From an uncultured Prevotellaceae bacterium (GTDB lineage: Bacteria; Bacteroidota; Bacteroidia; Bacteroidales; Bacteroidaceae): 64,000 nucleotides of DNA. Position numbers and translations under genes: made by a program. This document shows, in pieces, positions 17,142-27,152 of this stretch. The notes beneath the pieces are model-generated. The model was not told where the DNA came from. It was given only the letters and a program-made list of their open reading frames with translations, and did no database searches. Position 1 is the stretch's first letter. The number at the start of each line of letters is the position of its first letter. Location: the NCBI GenBank assembly GCA_900319225.1, contig ONNV01000013.1, forward strand, positions 1-64,000, read 5' to 3'.

Positions 17142-20087
17142 ATGAAAACTATCGGAACGATGAAATATATCAGAATCGCTGTTCTTGCCCTCATGACAGT
17201 AGCATTGAGCAGCAACTCTTTCGCACAGAATGCACGTAACCAGAGAAACGCCAATCAGAACAGCGGTTACACAGTAAGCGGACGCATCATTGACGCTGCC
17301 GACGGCACTCCTCTGGAGTTGGTAAACATCATCTTTGAGAACAACTCATTCTGGGCAGTCAGTGACCTTGAAGGAAAGTTCAGCCTCAAACTCCGCAACG
17401 GCGAGTACCACTATGAGGTATCATACATCGGTTATGAGACCGTAAAAGGCGTACTCAAGGTTGACGGCAAGGACATCAGCAACTTCAATGTTAAGCTTCA
17501 AGCCTCAAGCCTGGCACTTGAAGAGGTTGTAGTAACTGCCAAACAGCAGGCCATGGGTTCATCATCTGTGATTGACCAGGCTGCTTTACAGCATCTGCAG
17601 CCCAAGAGTGTAGAGGATATGCTTCAATTGTTACCCGGTAATGTTACTAAGAACCCGGATGTCAACTCTATAGGACAGACCTATATCCGAGAAGTATCCG
17701 GTAGCAGCAACAACGCAATGGGTGCTCTTGTTATGGTTGATGGAGCTCCTATTGCAAATGACGCTACCATGCAGCTGCTCTCTACCTCCAAGAGCGGTTC
17801 CAGTCTTAACTCATCAGCTAGCACAGGACAGGCATCGACCGGACGTGGCGTAGATTTGAGAATCATATCTACAGATAACATTGAGAATATGGAGGTTATC
17901 AGAGGTATACCGTCTGTAGAATACGGAAATTTAACATCCGGAGCCGTTCTTATCAAGACAAAGAGAGGTGCGACCCCTCTTGAAGCTAAAGCAAAGATTG
18001 ATCCTGAATCAAAAATGCTATATGCGGGCAAAGGCTTCACATTGGGAACAGGAGGTACCATTAACCTTGCCTTGGACTATACTGAATCATACAATGACGT
18101 CAGATTCCCGGCTAAGGGTTTTGAGCGCATCACCGGTGATGTAAGCTACGGAAGAACATTCTTTACTCAATATCCGTTAAGTTTCAACGTCAAGGTTTCT
18201 TATTACCAGAACGTCTTTGATATCAGGAAGGACAAACAGCAGCGCTCTTTTGAATTGACCAAAAGCGAGAACCGCGGTATACGTGTCAATCTGAATGGAG
18301 ATTGGAACATAAAGAGAGCACTCATCTCAAACTTGAGCTATAATATCTCATACAGCAACAGCTACCAGCGTGATTATCAGTTGCAACAGATTCTGCTTAC
18401 CACAGGTATTACTCCTGTTGCCGTATCAACCGTATCGGGTGAGTTCCGCTCATATATGCTTAACGGCACATATCAGTCAGAGCACACGGTGAAAGGTAAT
18501 CCTGTAGATTTGTTCGCTCAACTCAAGGGAACAAAAACCATTTTTATTTCAGAAGGTTTTACATCTTCTTTCAAAGAGGGTGTCGAGTTCAATTATGACG
18601 TCAACCATGGCGATGGCCTTGAGTTTGACCCCAAAAGGCCTCCTTTTGTAAGAAATGCCCAGACAGTACGTCCCCGTCCCTACTCCGATGTACCCGCTAT
18701 GCAGACCTTATCCGGATTCATTGAGAATAAGACGATAATGCCCATAGGTGGCACCAATCTGACAGCTCAGGTGGGTATAAGAGCAAATAGACTTTTTATT
18801 GACCGCAACTATCTGGATCGTAGCGACATGGTTACTGTTGAGCCCAGATTTAATGTTGAATGGTCTTTCCTCACTCCAAGAAACTCCGCATTTGATAATT
18901 TCAGTATAAGCGCCGGTTGGGGTCTTACTTCAAAGATGCCTCCGTTGGTTTACCTGTATCCGGATAAAGCATATTTTGATGACAAGTCCTTTAGTTACGT
19001 GGAGCCTGGCATGAGTATGGATAAAAGTATCGCCATTATGACAACTTCTGTCATAGAAGACACATCAAATCCAGACCTGAAACCCTCAACAGGCAAAAAA
19101 TTTGAACTGGGTCTCAACTTTGAATTCAAGAAGATGTCCGGTAATGTAACTTTCTTTATGGAGAAATATGAGAATGAGTTCTCATACCGTTCCGTGCCTT
19201 ACACTTTCACATACAGGACATATCTGCCTCCTGCCGGTGCTACCGATTACCAATATGAAAATGGCGTCTTGAGTTGCCTGATGGGAACTGACAGAATCAA
19301 CGTTGATTGCAGAAATGACTCAACATTCCAATCATACAATGTACCTATGAACGGTAATTCAACTCAAAAGATGGGTGTTGAGTACACACTTAACCTGGGT
19401 CAGATAAAGGCTCTGAGAACATCAGTTGTAGTTGACGGAGCCTGGTTATGGGTAAAACGACGCAATGAGCTGGGATACTGGTCTACTATATCCGTTGTTG
19501 ATCCGGTCGTTGACGGACGCTCAAATCCTAAGAAGATATATCCGTTCCAACCCTTCTACCCTGCTGGATCCGGATCTATCGAGTCTCGTCTTAACACCAA
19601 CTTGAGATTTATTACGCACATTCCCAAATTGTCTCTCATTTTCTCCACTACAGCCCAGATCATATGGAGTGAGACAGGGCAGACTGTATATAAGGACGGA
19701 GATGGCAATGACATATGGTATTTGGCTCAAAACCAGCAGTCAACCACAGAGGATCTGAGACCTAACGTGGATCCCGCCTATTTCCGTGATTTTGCCGGCA
19801 ATATATATGAATGGAATACGGCATACAGAAGTAAGGCCAACTACAGACGTGAGTATGAAATGGTTAATACATACACATATGACACTTATTTCAATAAGAC
19901 CACATATCCGTCATCCGTTATCATCAATTTCAGATTAACCAAGCAGTTTTCTGACATTCTTGAGGTTTCATTCATGGCAAACAACCTGTTCAATACCCGG
20001 AAACTGTACCGTGATCCCAATGATGGATCTTACACCAATTTGGCTATCCCGCAGTATTTTGGAGCAGAATTGAAAATCAAAATATAA
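17142..20087 (+). CDS. TonB-dependent outer-membrane receptor
   Basis: A 981-residue outer-membrane importer powered by TonB. It has a signal peptide ending SFAQ, a carboxypeptidase-D regulatory-like beta domain (about residues 40-125, VSGRIIDAADGTPLELVNIIF), a plug domain (about 130-270) and a C-terminal beta barrel ending in ELKIKI. It is not followed by a SusD gene, so it is not a standard glycan importer; the next genes encode a DUF4876-like lipoprotein and a DUF6850-like barrel, then proteases and a HmuY-like lipoprotein. Uptake of a metal complex, haem or a peptide is therefore more likely, by context only. GTG at 17139 is also in frame but ATG 17142 is preferred. Confidence 0.9.
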   Translation: MKTIGTMKYIRIAVLALMTVALSSNSFAQNARNQRNANQNSGYTVSGRIIDAADGTPLELVNIIFENNSFWAVSDLEGKFSLKLRNGEYHYEVSYIGYETVKGVLKVDGKDISNFNVKLQASSLALEEVVVTAKQQAMGSSSVIDQAALQHLQPKSVEDMLQLLPGNVTKNPDVNSIGQTYIREVSGSSNNAMGALVMVDGAPIANDATMQLLSTSKSGSSLNSSASTGQASTGRGVDLRIISTDNIENMEVIRGIPSVEYGNLTSGAVLIKTKRGATPLEAKAKIDPESKMLYAGKGFTLGTGGTINLALDYTESYNDVRFPAKGFERITGDVSYGRTFFTQYPLSFNVKVSYYQNVFDIRKDKQQRSFELTKSENRGIRVNLNGDWNIKRALISNLSYNISYSNSYQRDYQLQQILLTTGITPVAVSTVSGEFRSYMLNGTYQSEHTVKGNPVDLFAQLKGTKTIFISEGFTSSFKEGVEFNYDVNHGDGLEFDPKRPPFVRNAQTVRPRPYSDVPAMQTLSGFIENKTIMPIGGTNLTAQVGIRANRLFIDRNYLDRSDMVTVEPRFNVEWSFLTPRNSAFDNFSISAGWGLTSKMPPLVYLYPDKAYFDDKSFSYVEPGMSMDKSIAIMTTSVIEDTSNPDLKPSTGKKFELGLNFEFKKMSGNVTFFMEKYENEFSYRSVPYTFTYRTYLPPAGATDYQYENGVLSCLMGTDRINVDCRNDSTFQSYNVPMNGNSTQKMGVEYTLNLGQIKALRTSVVVDGAWLWVKRRNELGYWSTISVVDPVVDGRSNPKKIYPFQPFYPAGSGSIESRLNTNLRFITHIPKLSLIFSTTAQIIWSETGQTVYKDGDGNDIWYLAQNQQSTTEDLRPNVDPAYFRDFAGNIYEWNTAYRSKANYRREYEMVNTYTYDTYFNKTTYPSSVIINFRLTKQFSDILEVSFMANNLFNTRKLYRDPNDGSYTNLAIPQYFGAELKIKI

Positions 20088-20122
20088 TGTTTAACCTTTT
20101 TATTAATTAATTTTTCAAAGCA

Positions 20123-21319
20123 ATGAAAAAGTATTTATTTATGGCCCTGGCTGCTGCATTTACAGTATTCACGGCATGTGATGATGAAAAGGAGGCTCAG
20201 AAGTATCAGGTAACCGTTAAGGTTAGCTGTGAAGAGGCAGATCTTTCATCAATGAATTCTATTAAAGCTACCGCTCTGAGTGAGACAGGTAAAACAACTT
20301 CTGTTTCAGCTGACAATGGCTTGGCTGTCCTTAAACTGGTTGCCGGCTCATACACCATTTCAGTTGTAGGTTCTGATGACGTATTCAACTATGTAGGTTC
20401 TGTACAGTGCGTTGTTACCAATTCAAACATTGACAGCCTTTCAGTATCTCTTGTCAAGACCAAACCTTACGGTTCCATTGTTTTCAAGGAAGTTTATTCA
20501 ACCGGCGTAAGCGACTTCTATTGGACCGACGGATTCTATGAGTTGTTCAACAACAGCGATGAGGTACAGTATCTTGATGGTATCATTCTTGGTATTGTTC
20601 AGTGCGGATATGGTAGTGTAAGCAGTTGGGCTGATGAGGCAGGAAACCTGCCTTCTTACTATCCTATGGGTAGCCACACTGTATATTTCCCCGGTTCCGG
20701 CAATGAGTATCCTATCAATCCCGGACAGAGTGTCGTAATTGCAACCCGCGCAATCAACCATTCTGCACGTGAACTTGGTGAAACTGATGTAGAATCTCCC
20801 GTTGACATGAGTAATGCAGACTGGGAAATCTATATTCCGTCATCAACTCAGGATACCGATAATCCTGATGTACCCAACCTTGAGGTTGCTTACTCACAGT
20901 TCGGATTTGATTTCATGCCTGCTGTAGCAGGACAGGCTCTTATTATCGCCAGACTTCCCAAGGATTCCGTAATGGAAGATTTCATCGCAAACAATGCTTT
21001 GAAGCCCGAGGGACAGTACCGTGCAGCTCTTTGCATACCTAACGAGTATGTCATAGATGCCGTTGATATCATCTACTACAATGAGGATCAGATGATCAAT
21101 AAGACCATTCTTGAAACAGATGATGCAGGTTACACCTACTATAGTGGCTCTGATGACGAGTGGACCAGCCCCATGTACTGTGGCAAGAGCCTTCGCAGAA
21201 AGTGCTCAAGTGTTAAGAACGGTCGTTTCTACCTCCAGGATACAAACAATTCATCCAATGACTTTATCCTTGGTGGTCAGACTCCTGTAGCTCACAGATC
21301 ATTTACATCAGCTGACTGA
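20123..21319 (+). CDS. DUF4876-like surface lipoprotein
   Basis: A 398-residue lipoprotein: the signal ends FTAC (Cys19) and is followed at once by DDEKE, an acidic tag resembling Bacteroidota surface-export signals. An Ig-like beta segment covers about residues 25-115. The middle (GSIVFKEVYSTG...DGFYELFNNSDEVQYLDGIILG and INPGQSVVIATRAI) looks like a lamin-tail-type beta domain: a strand, an E-L-Y/F-N block and a later PGQ turn. I recall this architecture as DUF4876, typically beside a TonB receptor. It probably works as the ligand-capturing partner of the receptor 35 bases upstream. The ligand is unknown. Confidence 0.75.
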   Translation: MKKYLFMALAAAFTVFTACDDEKEAQKYQVTVKVSCEEADLSSMNSIKATALSETGKTTSVSADNGLAVLKLVAGSYTISVVGSDDVFNYVGSVQCVVTNSNIDSLSVSLVKTKPYGSIVFKEVYSTGVSDFYWTDGFYELFNNSDEVQYLDGIILGIVQCGYGSVSSWADEAGNLPSYYPMGSHTVYFPGSGNEYPINPGQSVVIATRAINHSARELGETDVESPVDMSNADWEIYIPSSTQDTDNPDVPNLEVAYSQFGFDFMPAVAGQALIIARLPKDSVMEDFIANNALKPEGQYRAALCIPNEYVIDAVDIIYYNEDQMINKTILETDDAGYTYYSGSDDEWTSPMYCGKSLRRKCSSVKNGRFYLQDTNNSSNDFILGGQTPVAHRSFTSAD

Positions 21320-21332
21320 TAAACTATTTATA

Positions 21333-21370
21333 CCGCAGAGTAGGGCCGTTTCCCTACCCTGCGGTTTTAA
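21333..21370 (+). terminator. Hairpin and U-run inside the locus (attenuator or terminator)
   Basis: CCGCAG-A-GTAGGG (21333-21345) pairs with CCCTAC-C-CTGCGG (21352-21364) around one mismatch, followed by TTTTAATTATTT. This is a convincing terminator 14 bases past the DUF4876-like gene. It splits the receptor and lipoprotein from the protease operon. No clear new promoter follows in the 22 remaining bases, so partial read-through is likely. Confidence 0.75.
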
Positions 21371-21392
21371 TTATTTAATTTGAAACTCAATT

Positions 21393-22991
21393 ATGAAAAA
21401 GCATTATTCCGGATTATCATTTTTAGTAGCATGTCTTACTATGTCTGCTTTTGCACAAACCGTTTCAGCAGAGACAGAACGGAAAGTTGACCCATGGTAT
21501 CAGGATGGGCTTTTCATATATGACATTACATCCAATTCCATAAACCCGGCAAATATCTGCAATCTCCCTTATTCCGGTCTTAATGACATATCTGTATCAT
21601 ATTCAGGAGATAAGGGCAGATACAGAGCGTTTGACGGTTCTGTAAAATCACGTCTGTTTGATGCCAATATATTTGGTATCAGAAAGTTTGACAATCTCTC
21701 ATTTAAGGGAGGCATTAATTATTCCAATAACTACAAAGAGGATATGAGGTGGAATGCCACCGCATTAACCTCAGAACGTAATCCGTTCCTCCTTGCAGAT
21801 ACACTTAGGTATGACTCTCTTACCAATGATTCAAGAACGGAATCATTCAGGATAGATGGAACGGTCTCATATCAATTCAGTGATATGATAACAGCTGGAC
21901 TGACATCAGTATACTCCGTTGCTCAGAAGACAGACCAGTCAGACCCCAGAATGAAAGCAATCGGCGCCAGGACCAGAATTATTCCCGGCATCAACTTTAC
22001 ATTTGGCAAGTTCACCCTTGGTCTTGCCGGCTTGTACGAGATTTACCATGAAGATGACAAGTCCTCTGTTGAGGATAATATGATAAGTGAACATAATAAC
22101 GTATACATTTTTAAAGGCCTTGGAGGTTATGAAGGTAAGGACGGTTTAGGATATAACCGTCGTTATGACGGACACAAATTTGGTGGATCCTTAAACTTCC
22201 ATACATCTGGTACTTTCAGGAACTTTACAGAGCTGTCTTTCATTTCAAATTCAGAGGACGCAATTGACGGCGGTACCTCTTACAGTTATAGAGGTGGTGA
22301 TTATTCACAAATGACGATGGCTCTATACAGCCGTTTCTCCTATAATGCCAACAACCGTATCCAGCATGACCTGATTATTACGGCCAGTATGGACAACAAT
22401 AAAGGAAAATGGTACAACCAGAAGCAGAAGAAAGACAGTTGGAACATGATTTATTATGAAGTAACGTCAACAGAAATAATTCATAAAGAGAGTGATATGG
22501 CAGCATCGCTGACATATTGCATCAATTTCATCAAATCTGACGTACCTCATATGACTGCATCTGTCACCGCTGGCTACAATAAAGCAGACATTAAACAGTT
22601 CCCTGACGAGAACTATGCCAAATATGCAAAAGTGAATGCAGGACTCTCATTAAGCAAGAAATGGATAGCCGGAAAGATGCGCTATTTGACTGATATTACA
22701 GCAAGCATGAACCACGCTGTTTCTCCGCTTGATATTTCTGTTATTACAGACACCCCTGCACTAAGAAGGTTTTATAACGGATATTATCTGCCCAAATTCA
22801 CATATCTTTCGGCCGATGATTATTGCGTTTCCCTAGCTCTTGGAGCCTCATATCCTTTGAGTCTGTTCTCAAAAGACGGATGGCTGAATCTGACTGTCAA
22901 TGCATCCATGAAAAAGTACTCTGGCGACAGTCCGCTGTTTAAGGACACTGACAAGAATGCATTGGGAATAAAACTCAACTACACATTTTAA
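21393..22991 (+). CDS. DUF6850-like outer-membrane beta-barrel protein
   Basis: A 532-residue secreted protein: the signal peptide ends AFAQ, and nearly the whole length is alternating amphipathic strands ending in KLNYTF, whose terminal aromatic residue is typical of outer-membrane barrels. Its position after a TonB receptor and a DUF4876-like lipoprotein is that of proteins I recall as DUF6850. Function is unknown; a channel, or an outer-membrane anchor for the lipoproteins encoded downstream, is possible. The first protease-like gene starts three bases after its stop codon, so it should be part of the same operon. Confidence 0.7.
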   Translation: MKKHYSGLSFLVACLTMSAFAQTVSAETERKVDPWYQDGLFIYDITSNSINPANICNLPYSGLNDISVSYSGDKGRYRAFDGSVKSRLFDANIFGIRKFDNLSFKGGINYSNNYKEDMRWNATALTSERNPFLLADTLRYDSLTNDSRTESFRIDGTVSYQFSDMITAGLTSVYSVAQKTDQSDPRMKAIGARTRIIPGINFTFGKFTLGLAGLYEIYHEDDKSSVEDNMISEHNNVYIFKGLGGYEGKDGLGYNRRYDGHKFGGSLNFHTSGTFRNFTELSFISNSEDAIDGGTSYSYRGGDYSQMTMALYSRFSYNANNRIQHDLIITASMDNNKGKWYNQKQKKDSWNMIYYEVTSTEIIHKESDMAASLTYCINFIKSDVPHMTASVTAGYNKADIKQFPDENYAKYAKVNAGLSLSKKWIAGKMRYLTDITASMNHAVSPLDISVITDTPALRRFYNGYYLPKFTYLSADDYCVSLALGASYPLSLFSKDGWLNLTVNASMKKYSGDSPLFKDTDKNALGIKLNYTF

Positions 22992-22994
22992 GTC

Positions 22995-25154
22995 GTGACA
23001 AGAAAAATCCTTTTATTACTTGTCGGCTTCATATTAACAATATCCTGCACCGACAAGAAGACTGGTTTTGCCATAGTGATTGATCCCCAAAGCTATAGTG
23101 AAGCTAAGGCTGAGATTGATGATTACCTGAAACTTGTCCAGAGTCGTGGTCTCCACCCCATTCTGGTCATTGACCGTTGGGGAGTACCCGACAGTATCAG
23201 GGCGGAGCTTATCAGACTCTATAATGATGAGGTATATCCTATTGAGGGATGTGTATTTATAGGTGATATACCTATTGCACGTACACGTGACGCGCAACAT
23301 TTCACCACAGCGTTCAAGATGGACCAGGACGGCCAGTTTGACCGTACGGAGTATACCGTTGCCTCAGACCGTTTCTATGACACCTTTGAGCTGCAATGGG
23401 ACTATCTGGACCGTGACTCAGTCCGCCCTGAGTATTTCTATTATCATCTGCGCTCGGATTGCCCCCAGAGACTCCGCCCCACCATCTACTCGGCACGCAT
23501 AATGCCCCGCACCAATGACCTGGGCAACAAATATGACAAACTGCGCCGTTACATGCAGCGTGTAAACAAGGCCGATGAGCAGAACAACCCGCTTGACCGT
23601 ATGTTCTATTTCAGCGGTTACGGATACGTGTCAGAATCCGTTGATGCACGTATTGATGAGAAAGCGGAGCATTATGACCATTTCCCATGGATGAAAGGAC
23701 AGCAGGCCACGATAACCTATCTTGATTACAAGCGTGATCCGTTCGTAAAGAAGCGTTTCATGACAGAGCTGCAGATGCCTGAGTATGACTGGGCAGTACC
23801 CCACCATCACGGCAGTCCGGATATTGAACATCTGAGTGATATGCCTGTAGGCACTGATTATTATGAAGCTATTGACTGGATTAAGGAGTATATACTTTCT
23901 CAGGTAGCCAAGGGTAAGGCCAAGGGACGCAGCATGGACCAGATAAAGAAATCCATCAACGCCGCATATGACTGCACGTTCCCCGATGAGTGGTTCAAGG
24001 GTGAGCCCTCATACAATTTTGAGAAGGAGCGTAACCTCTACTACTCAGACTTCAAGGATTTCCATCCTCAGGTACGTATGGTAACCCTTGACGGCTGTTA
24101 CAACGGTTCATTCCATCAGGATGAGAGCATACAGGAGGGTTATCTGTTCGGTGAGGGTAACGGGACACTGGTTGTCATGGGTAACACAGTGAATGTGCTG
24201 CAGAACAAGTGGGTATGCCACTTTATGGGTATTGTTGGCCTGGGTGCACGTGTAGGCAATATGGCCAAATACGGTGCCTATCTTGAGGCGCATCTGTTCG
24301 GTGACCCCACATTCAGTTTCACACCCGGCGCATTCTGCGGATTTGACATAAACAAAGCCTTGCTTTCTGATGACCCCAAGTTCTGGAAGGTGCAACTTAA
24401 CAGCGAGTTCCCTGCCATGCAGATCATGGCTATGGACAAGCTTGCCAATAGCGGTGGCAACTACTCGGACCTGATATTTGAAAAGTTCCGCACATCAGCA
24501 TCAGGAATAGTTCGCCTGGCAGCACTTGAGGAGCTCAAGAAATACCGCGATGACAACTACGTCAACGCATTGGTACTGGGTATGAATGACGCCCATGAGA
24601 TGGCTCAGCGTTTTGCAGTCATCCAGGCCGGAGACTGTGGTGACAGCCGTGTAGTAGAGCCTCTTGTTAAGCTGTATTGCGCAAACACCCTGCCCGAGCG
24701 TGTTGAGTATTCAATACAGGGCAGCATCCAGATCCTGGATTCCACTCTTGTAATGAAGGCCTTTGACGAGTATTTCCCCACCCTTACCTTCTACAATAAT
24801 GCCGACAGTGTATACAAAGCCAAGCGCAAGGCATTGCATCGCATGTGCACACGTCAGATCAGGAATGTGGAGAGTACGGTATTTGACGCAGATGAGGAAT
24901 TGTATGACAGGAAGATGGCTCTTCGCACCACCCGCAACTACAATTATCATATCCTTGTTCCCAGAGAGCTTGAATACCTGAGCAATCCTGATGACGTAAC
25001 CCTGCAGACCGTAATGTGGGAGGCATTAGGCTGGTATGTGACATCATATCAGGCCCCCAAGATAGCTGAGCTGGCACTTAAAGTGGCATCTGATGACCGT
25101 TTTGACCTAAAGGTACGTGATGAAGCATTGAAAACATATAACAGACTTAAATAA
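22995..25154 (+). CDS. Clan CD (gingipain/caspase-like) lipoprotein with HEAT-like tail, paralogue 1
   Basis: A 719-residue lipoprotein (lipobox LTISC, Cys18), first of four tandem paralogues. The N-terminal about 430 residues resemble the caspase-fold of C25 peptidases: a strand/helix start (GFAIVIDPQSYSEAKAEIDDYL), a VFIGDIP block where C25 enzymes have a VLLVGD-like strand, then His272-Gly273 (PHHHGS) and Cys368 in LDGCYNGSFH. Clan CD enzymes pair a His-Gly with an (Asp/Glu)-Ala-Cys; here Gly replaces Ala. About 95 residues separate the pair. The C-terminal about 270 residues are helical with HEAT-like repeats (GIVRLAALEELKKY, EMAQRFAVIQAG). The start is a GTG three bases after the upstream stop. 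Peptidase activity is inferred. Confidence 0.75.
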   Translation: MTRKILLLLVGFILTISCTDKKTGFAIVIDPQSYSEAKAEIDDYLKLVQSRGLHPILVIDRWGVPDSIRAELIRLYNDEVYPIEGCVFIGDIPIARTRDAQHFTTAFKMDQDGQFDRTEYTVASDRFYDTFELQWDYLDRDSVRPEYFYYHLRSDCPQRLRPTIYSARIMPRTNDLGNKYDKLRRYMQRVNKADEQNNPLDRMFYFSGYGYVSESVDARIDEKAEHYDHFPWMKGQQATITYLDYKRDPFVKKRFMTELQMPEYDWAVPHHHGSPDIEHLSDMPVGTDYYEAIDWIKEYILSQVAKGKAKGRSMDQIKKSINAAYDCTFPDEWFKGEPSYNFEKERNLYYSDFKDFHPQVRMVTLDGCYNGSFHQDESIQEGYLFGEGNGTLVVMGNTVNVLQNKWVCHFMGIVGLGARVGNMAKYGAYLEAHLFGDPTFSFTPGAFCGFDINKALLSDDPKFWKVQLNSEFPAMQIMAMDKLANSGGNYSDLIFEKFRTSASGIVRLAALEELKKYRDDNYVNALVLGMNDAHEMAQRFAVIQAGDCGDSRVVEPLVKLYCANTLPERVEYSIQGSIQILDSTLVMKAFDEYFPTLTFYNNADSVYKAKRKALHRMCTRQIRNVESTVFDADEELYDRKMALRTTRNYNYHILVPRELEYLSNPDDVTLQTVMWEALGWYVTSYQAPKIAELALKVASDDRFDLKVRDEALKTYNRLK

Positions 25155-27148
25155 TGAGAAAATCAGCATTTATACTTTCACTCGCAGCCCTGCTGTTATC
25201 AGCATGCGGTCCCACAAATAAAAAGACCGGTTTTGCTGTTGTCATTGACCCCCAGAGCTATCAGGAGGCCCAGACAGAGATAGACCAGTATCTTAAGGTG
25301 GTCAAGAAGCGTGGTCTATACCCCTTCCTGGTCATTGACCGCTGGGGTGTTCCCGACAGCATACGTGAGGAGCTGATAAGACTGCACAATGACAGCGAGC
25401 ATCCCATTGAGGGTTGTGTGCTTATAGGTGACATACCTGTTCCTATGGTACGTGACGCTCAGCATATGGCCAGCGCATTCAAGATGGATCAGGACCGGTT
25501 CCCCAGAATAGAGAGCCATATACCGTCTGACCGTTTCTATGACTGCTTTGACCTTAAGTTTGATTACATAGACCAGGACTCATCACGCTGGTTTTATTAC
25601 AGCCTGCGTGCCGACGGTGCCCAAAAACTGGCTCCTACCATCTACTCTGCACGTATTACTCCGCGTGACAACGAGCGTGGAGAGCGTTATGAGAAACTGC
25701 GCCGTTACATGCAGCGTGTAAATGAGGCCGATAAGAACAACCGTGAATTGCTGAACGTACTCATGTTTGGTGGTGACGGGAACCTGTCAGGTTCATTCGC
25801 AGCACGCACAGATGCCAAGATTGAGTTCTATGAGCAGTTCCCCTGGATGAAAAGCCAGCAGCTTTCTGTAGTATATCTGGATTACACACGTGACAAATAC
25901 ATAAAGGCACGTCTTACAGATGAACTGCAGCATCCCAAGACTGACTATGCTCTGCTCTCCCATCACGGAGACCCCACCATCCAGTATCTGAGCGGAACAA
26001 AAGATCCCCGTGACATACTTGTCACCAAGGAGTTTGCCAATTATCACCCGCAGACCAGACTGGTATCACTCGATGCCTGCTACAACGGATCGTTCCATCT
26101 GGATGACAATATCCAGGAGGCATATCTGTTTGGTGAGGGTAACGGAACCCTGCTTGTCCTGGCCAACAGTGTCAATGCAATACAGGATAAATGGGTAAAC
26201 CGCTACACCGGTTTGCTGGGTCTTGGCATGCGTGCCGGATTCCTGGCCAAGCTAGGTACTTTCATGGAGTTCCACCTGTTTGGTGACCCCACCTATGCAT
26301 TCGCAAAGTCTGCCGATCCCGGTTTTGACATAAACCAGGCCATCAACTACGCTCCCGCCAGATTCTGGTTCAAGCAGTTAAGTAACAACTATCCTGCAGT
26401 CCAGGGATTGGCCATTCACATGCTTGCTCTGGACGGAAAGAAATGGTCAGACTCCATATACAAGAAATTTGTATCATCCGAGAACCGTATCGTGCGTCTG
26501 TCATGCCTTATGGAGTTGGCACAGTTCAAGGATAAGAATTTGCTTAGATGCATAATGCTGGCACTCCATGACGAGCATGAGATGACTCAGCGCTTTGCAG
26601 TGCTGTATGCCGGAAAATATGGTGACCCACGATTGGTTGATGTCATATCCGGTCTGCGATGCGAGAATAATCTCAGTGAGAGAGTTGATTTTGACCTGAA
26701 CAATGTATTGCGCAGTTTTGACTCTACAGCCGTAATGAACTCCGCAAACCATTATCTTGACCTCAGAGCCCCGTTCCACAGTAACCCTGACAGTGTAAAT
26801 AAAGCCATCACTGATGTCATCAAGCTGTATGCCGGACAGCAGGCTTTTGATATAAGGAAGGCATTAAAGAGCACCAAAGCCAGCCAGAACAGCAAGATGA
26901 ATGCCATTCACAGCATGCGCAACAATCCTCCCCACTACTATACTGATGATATTCTGGATTATCTGGAATCATATGTTCCGGCCGAGGATTCAGTATTACA
27001 GCGTGCCACATGGGAGGCAATCGGCTGGTTTGACATGTCATACCGCGCTCCCGATATCGCCGAAGCAGCGCTAAAGGTATCACAGGATGAGAAATATCCC
27101 GTCACCGTACGTAAAGAGGCTTTAAAGACATATAACCGTACAAAATAA
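25154..27148 (+). CDS. Clan CD-like lipoprotein with HEAT-like tail, paralogue 2 (short)
   Basis: A 664-residue paralogue with lipobox LLSAC (Cys18). Candidate catalytic residues are His271-Gly272 (LSHHGD) and Cys309 in LDACYNGSFH, which keeps the canonical Asp-Ala-Cys. Only 37 residues lie between them, against about 95-106 in the other three, because the inserted helical segment is missing. If the insert is a regulatory or substrate-gating loop, this copy would have the most open site. The HEAT-like C-terminus is retained (NRIVRLSCLMELAQF, EMTQRFAVLYAG). The start codon shares one base with the previous stop (TAATG), so it should be coupled in translation. Confidence 0.75.
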   Translation: MRKSAFILSLAALLLSACGPTNKKTGFAVVIDPQSYQEAQTEIDQYLKVVKKRGLYPFLVIDRWGVPDSIREELIRLHNDSEHPIEGCVLIGDIPVPMVRDAQHMASAFKMDQDRFPRIESHIPSDRFYDCFDLKFDYIDQDSSRWFYYSLRADGAQKLAPTIYSARITPRDNERGERYEKLRRYMQRVNEADKNNRELLNVLMFGGDGNLSGSFAARTDAKIEFYEQFPWMKSQQLSVVYLDYTRDKYIKARLTDELQHPKTDYALLSHHGDPTIQYLSGTKDPRDILVTKEFANYHPQTRLVSLDACYNGSFHLDDNIQEAYLFGEGNGTLLVLANSVNAIQDKWVNRYTGLLGLGMRAGFLAKLGTFMEFHLFGDPTYAFAKSADPGFDINQAINYAPARFWFKQLSNNYPAVQGLAIHMLALDGKKWSDSIYKKFVSSENRIVRLSCLMELAQFKDKNLLRCIMLALHDEHEMTQRFAVLYAGKYGDPRLVDVISGLRCENNLSERVDFDLNNVLRSFDSTAVMNSANHYLDLRAPFHSNPDSVNKAITDVIKLYAGQQAFDIRKALKSTKASQNSKMNAIHSMRNNPPHYYTDDILDYLESYVPAEDSVLQRATWEAIGWFDMSYRAPDIAEAALKVSQDEKYPVTVRKEALKTYNRTK

Positions 27149-27152
27149 AAGA

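Noticed and set aside
17142-21319. SusC/SusD-type glycan uptake pair
   Set aside because: The receptor is SusC-like in domain order, but the following lipoprotein is beta-rich with no SusD-like TPR helices, and no glycosidase is adjacent.
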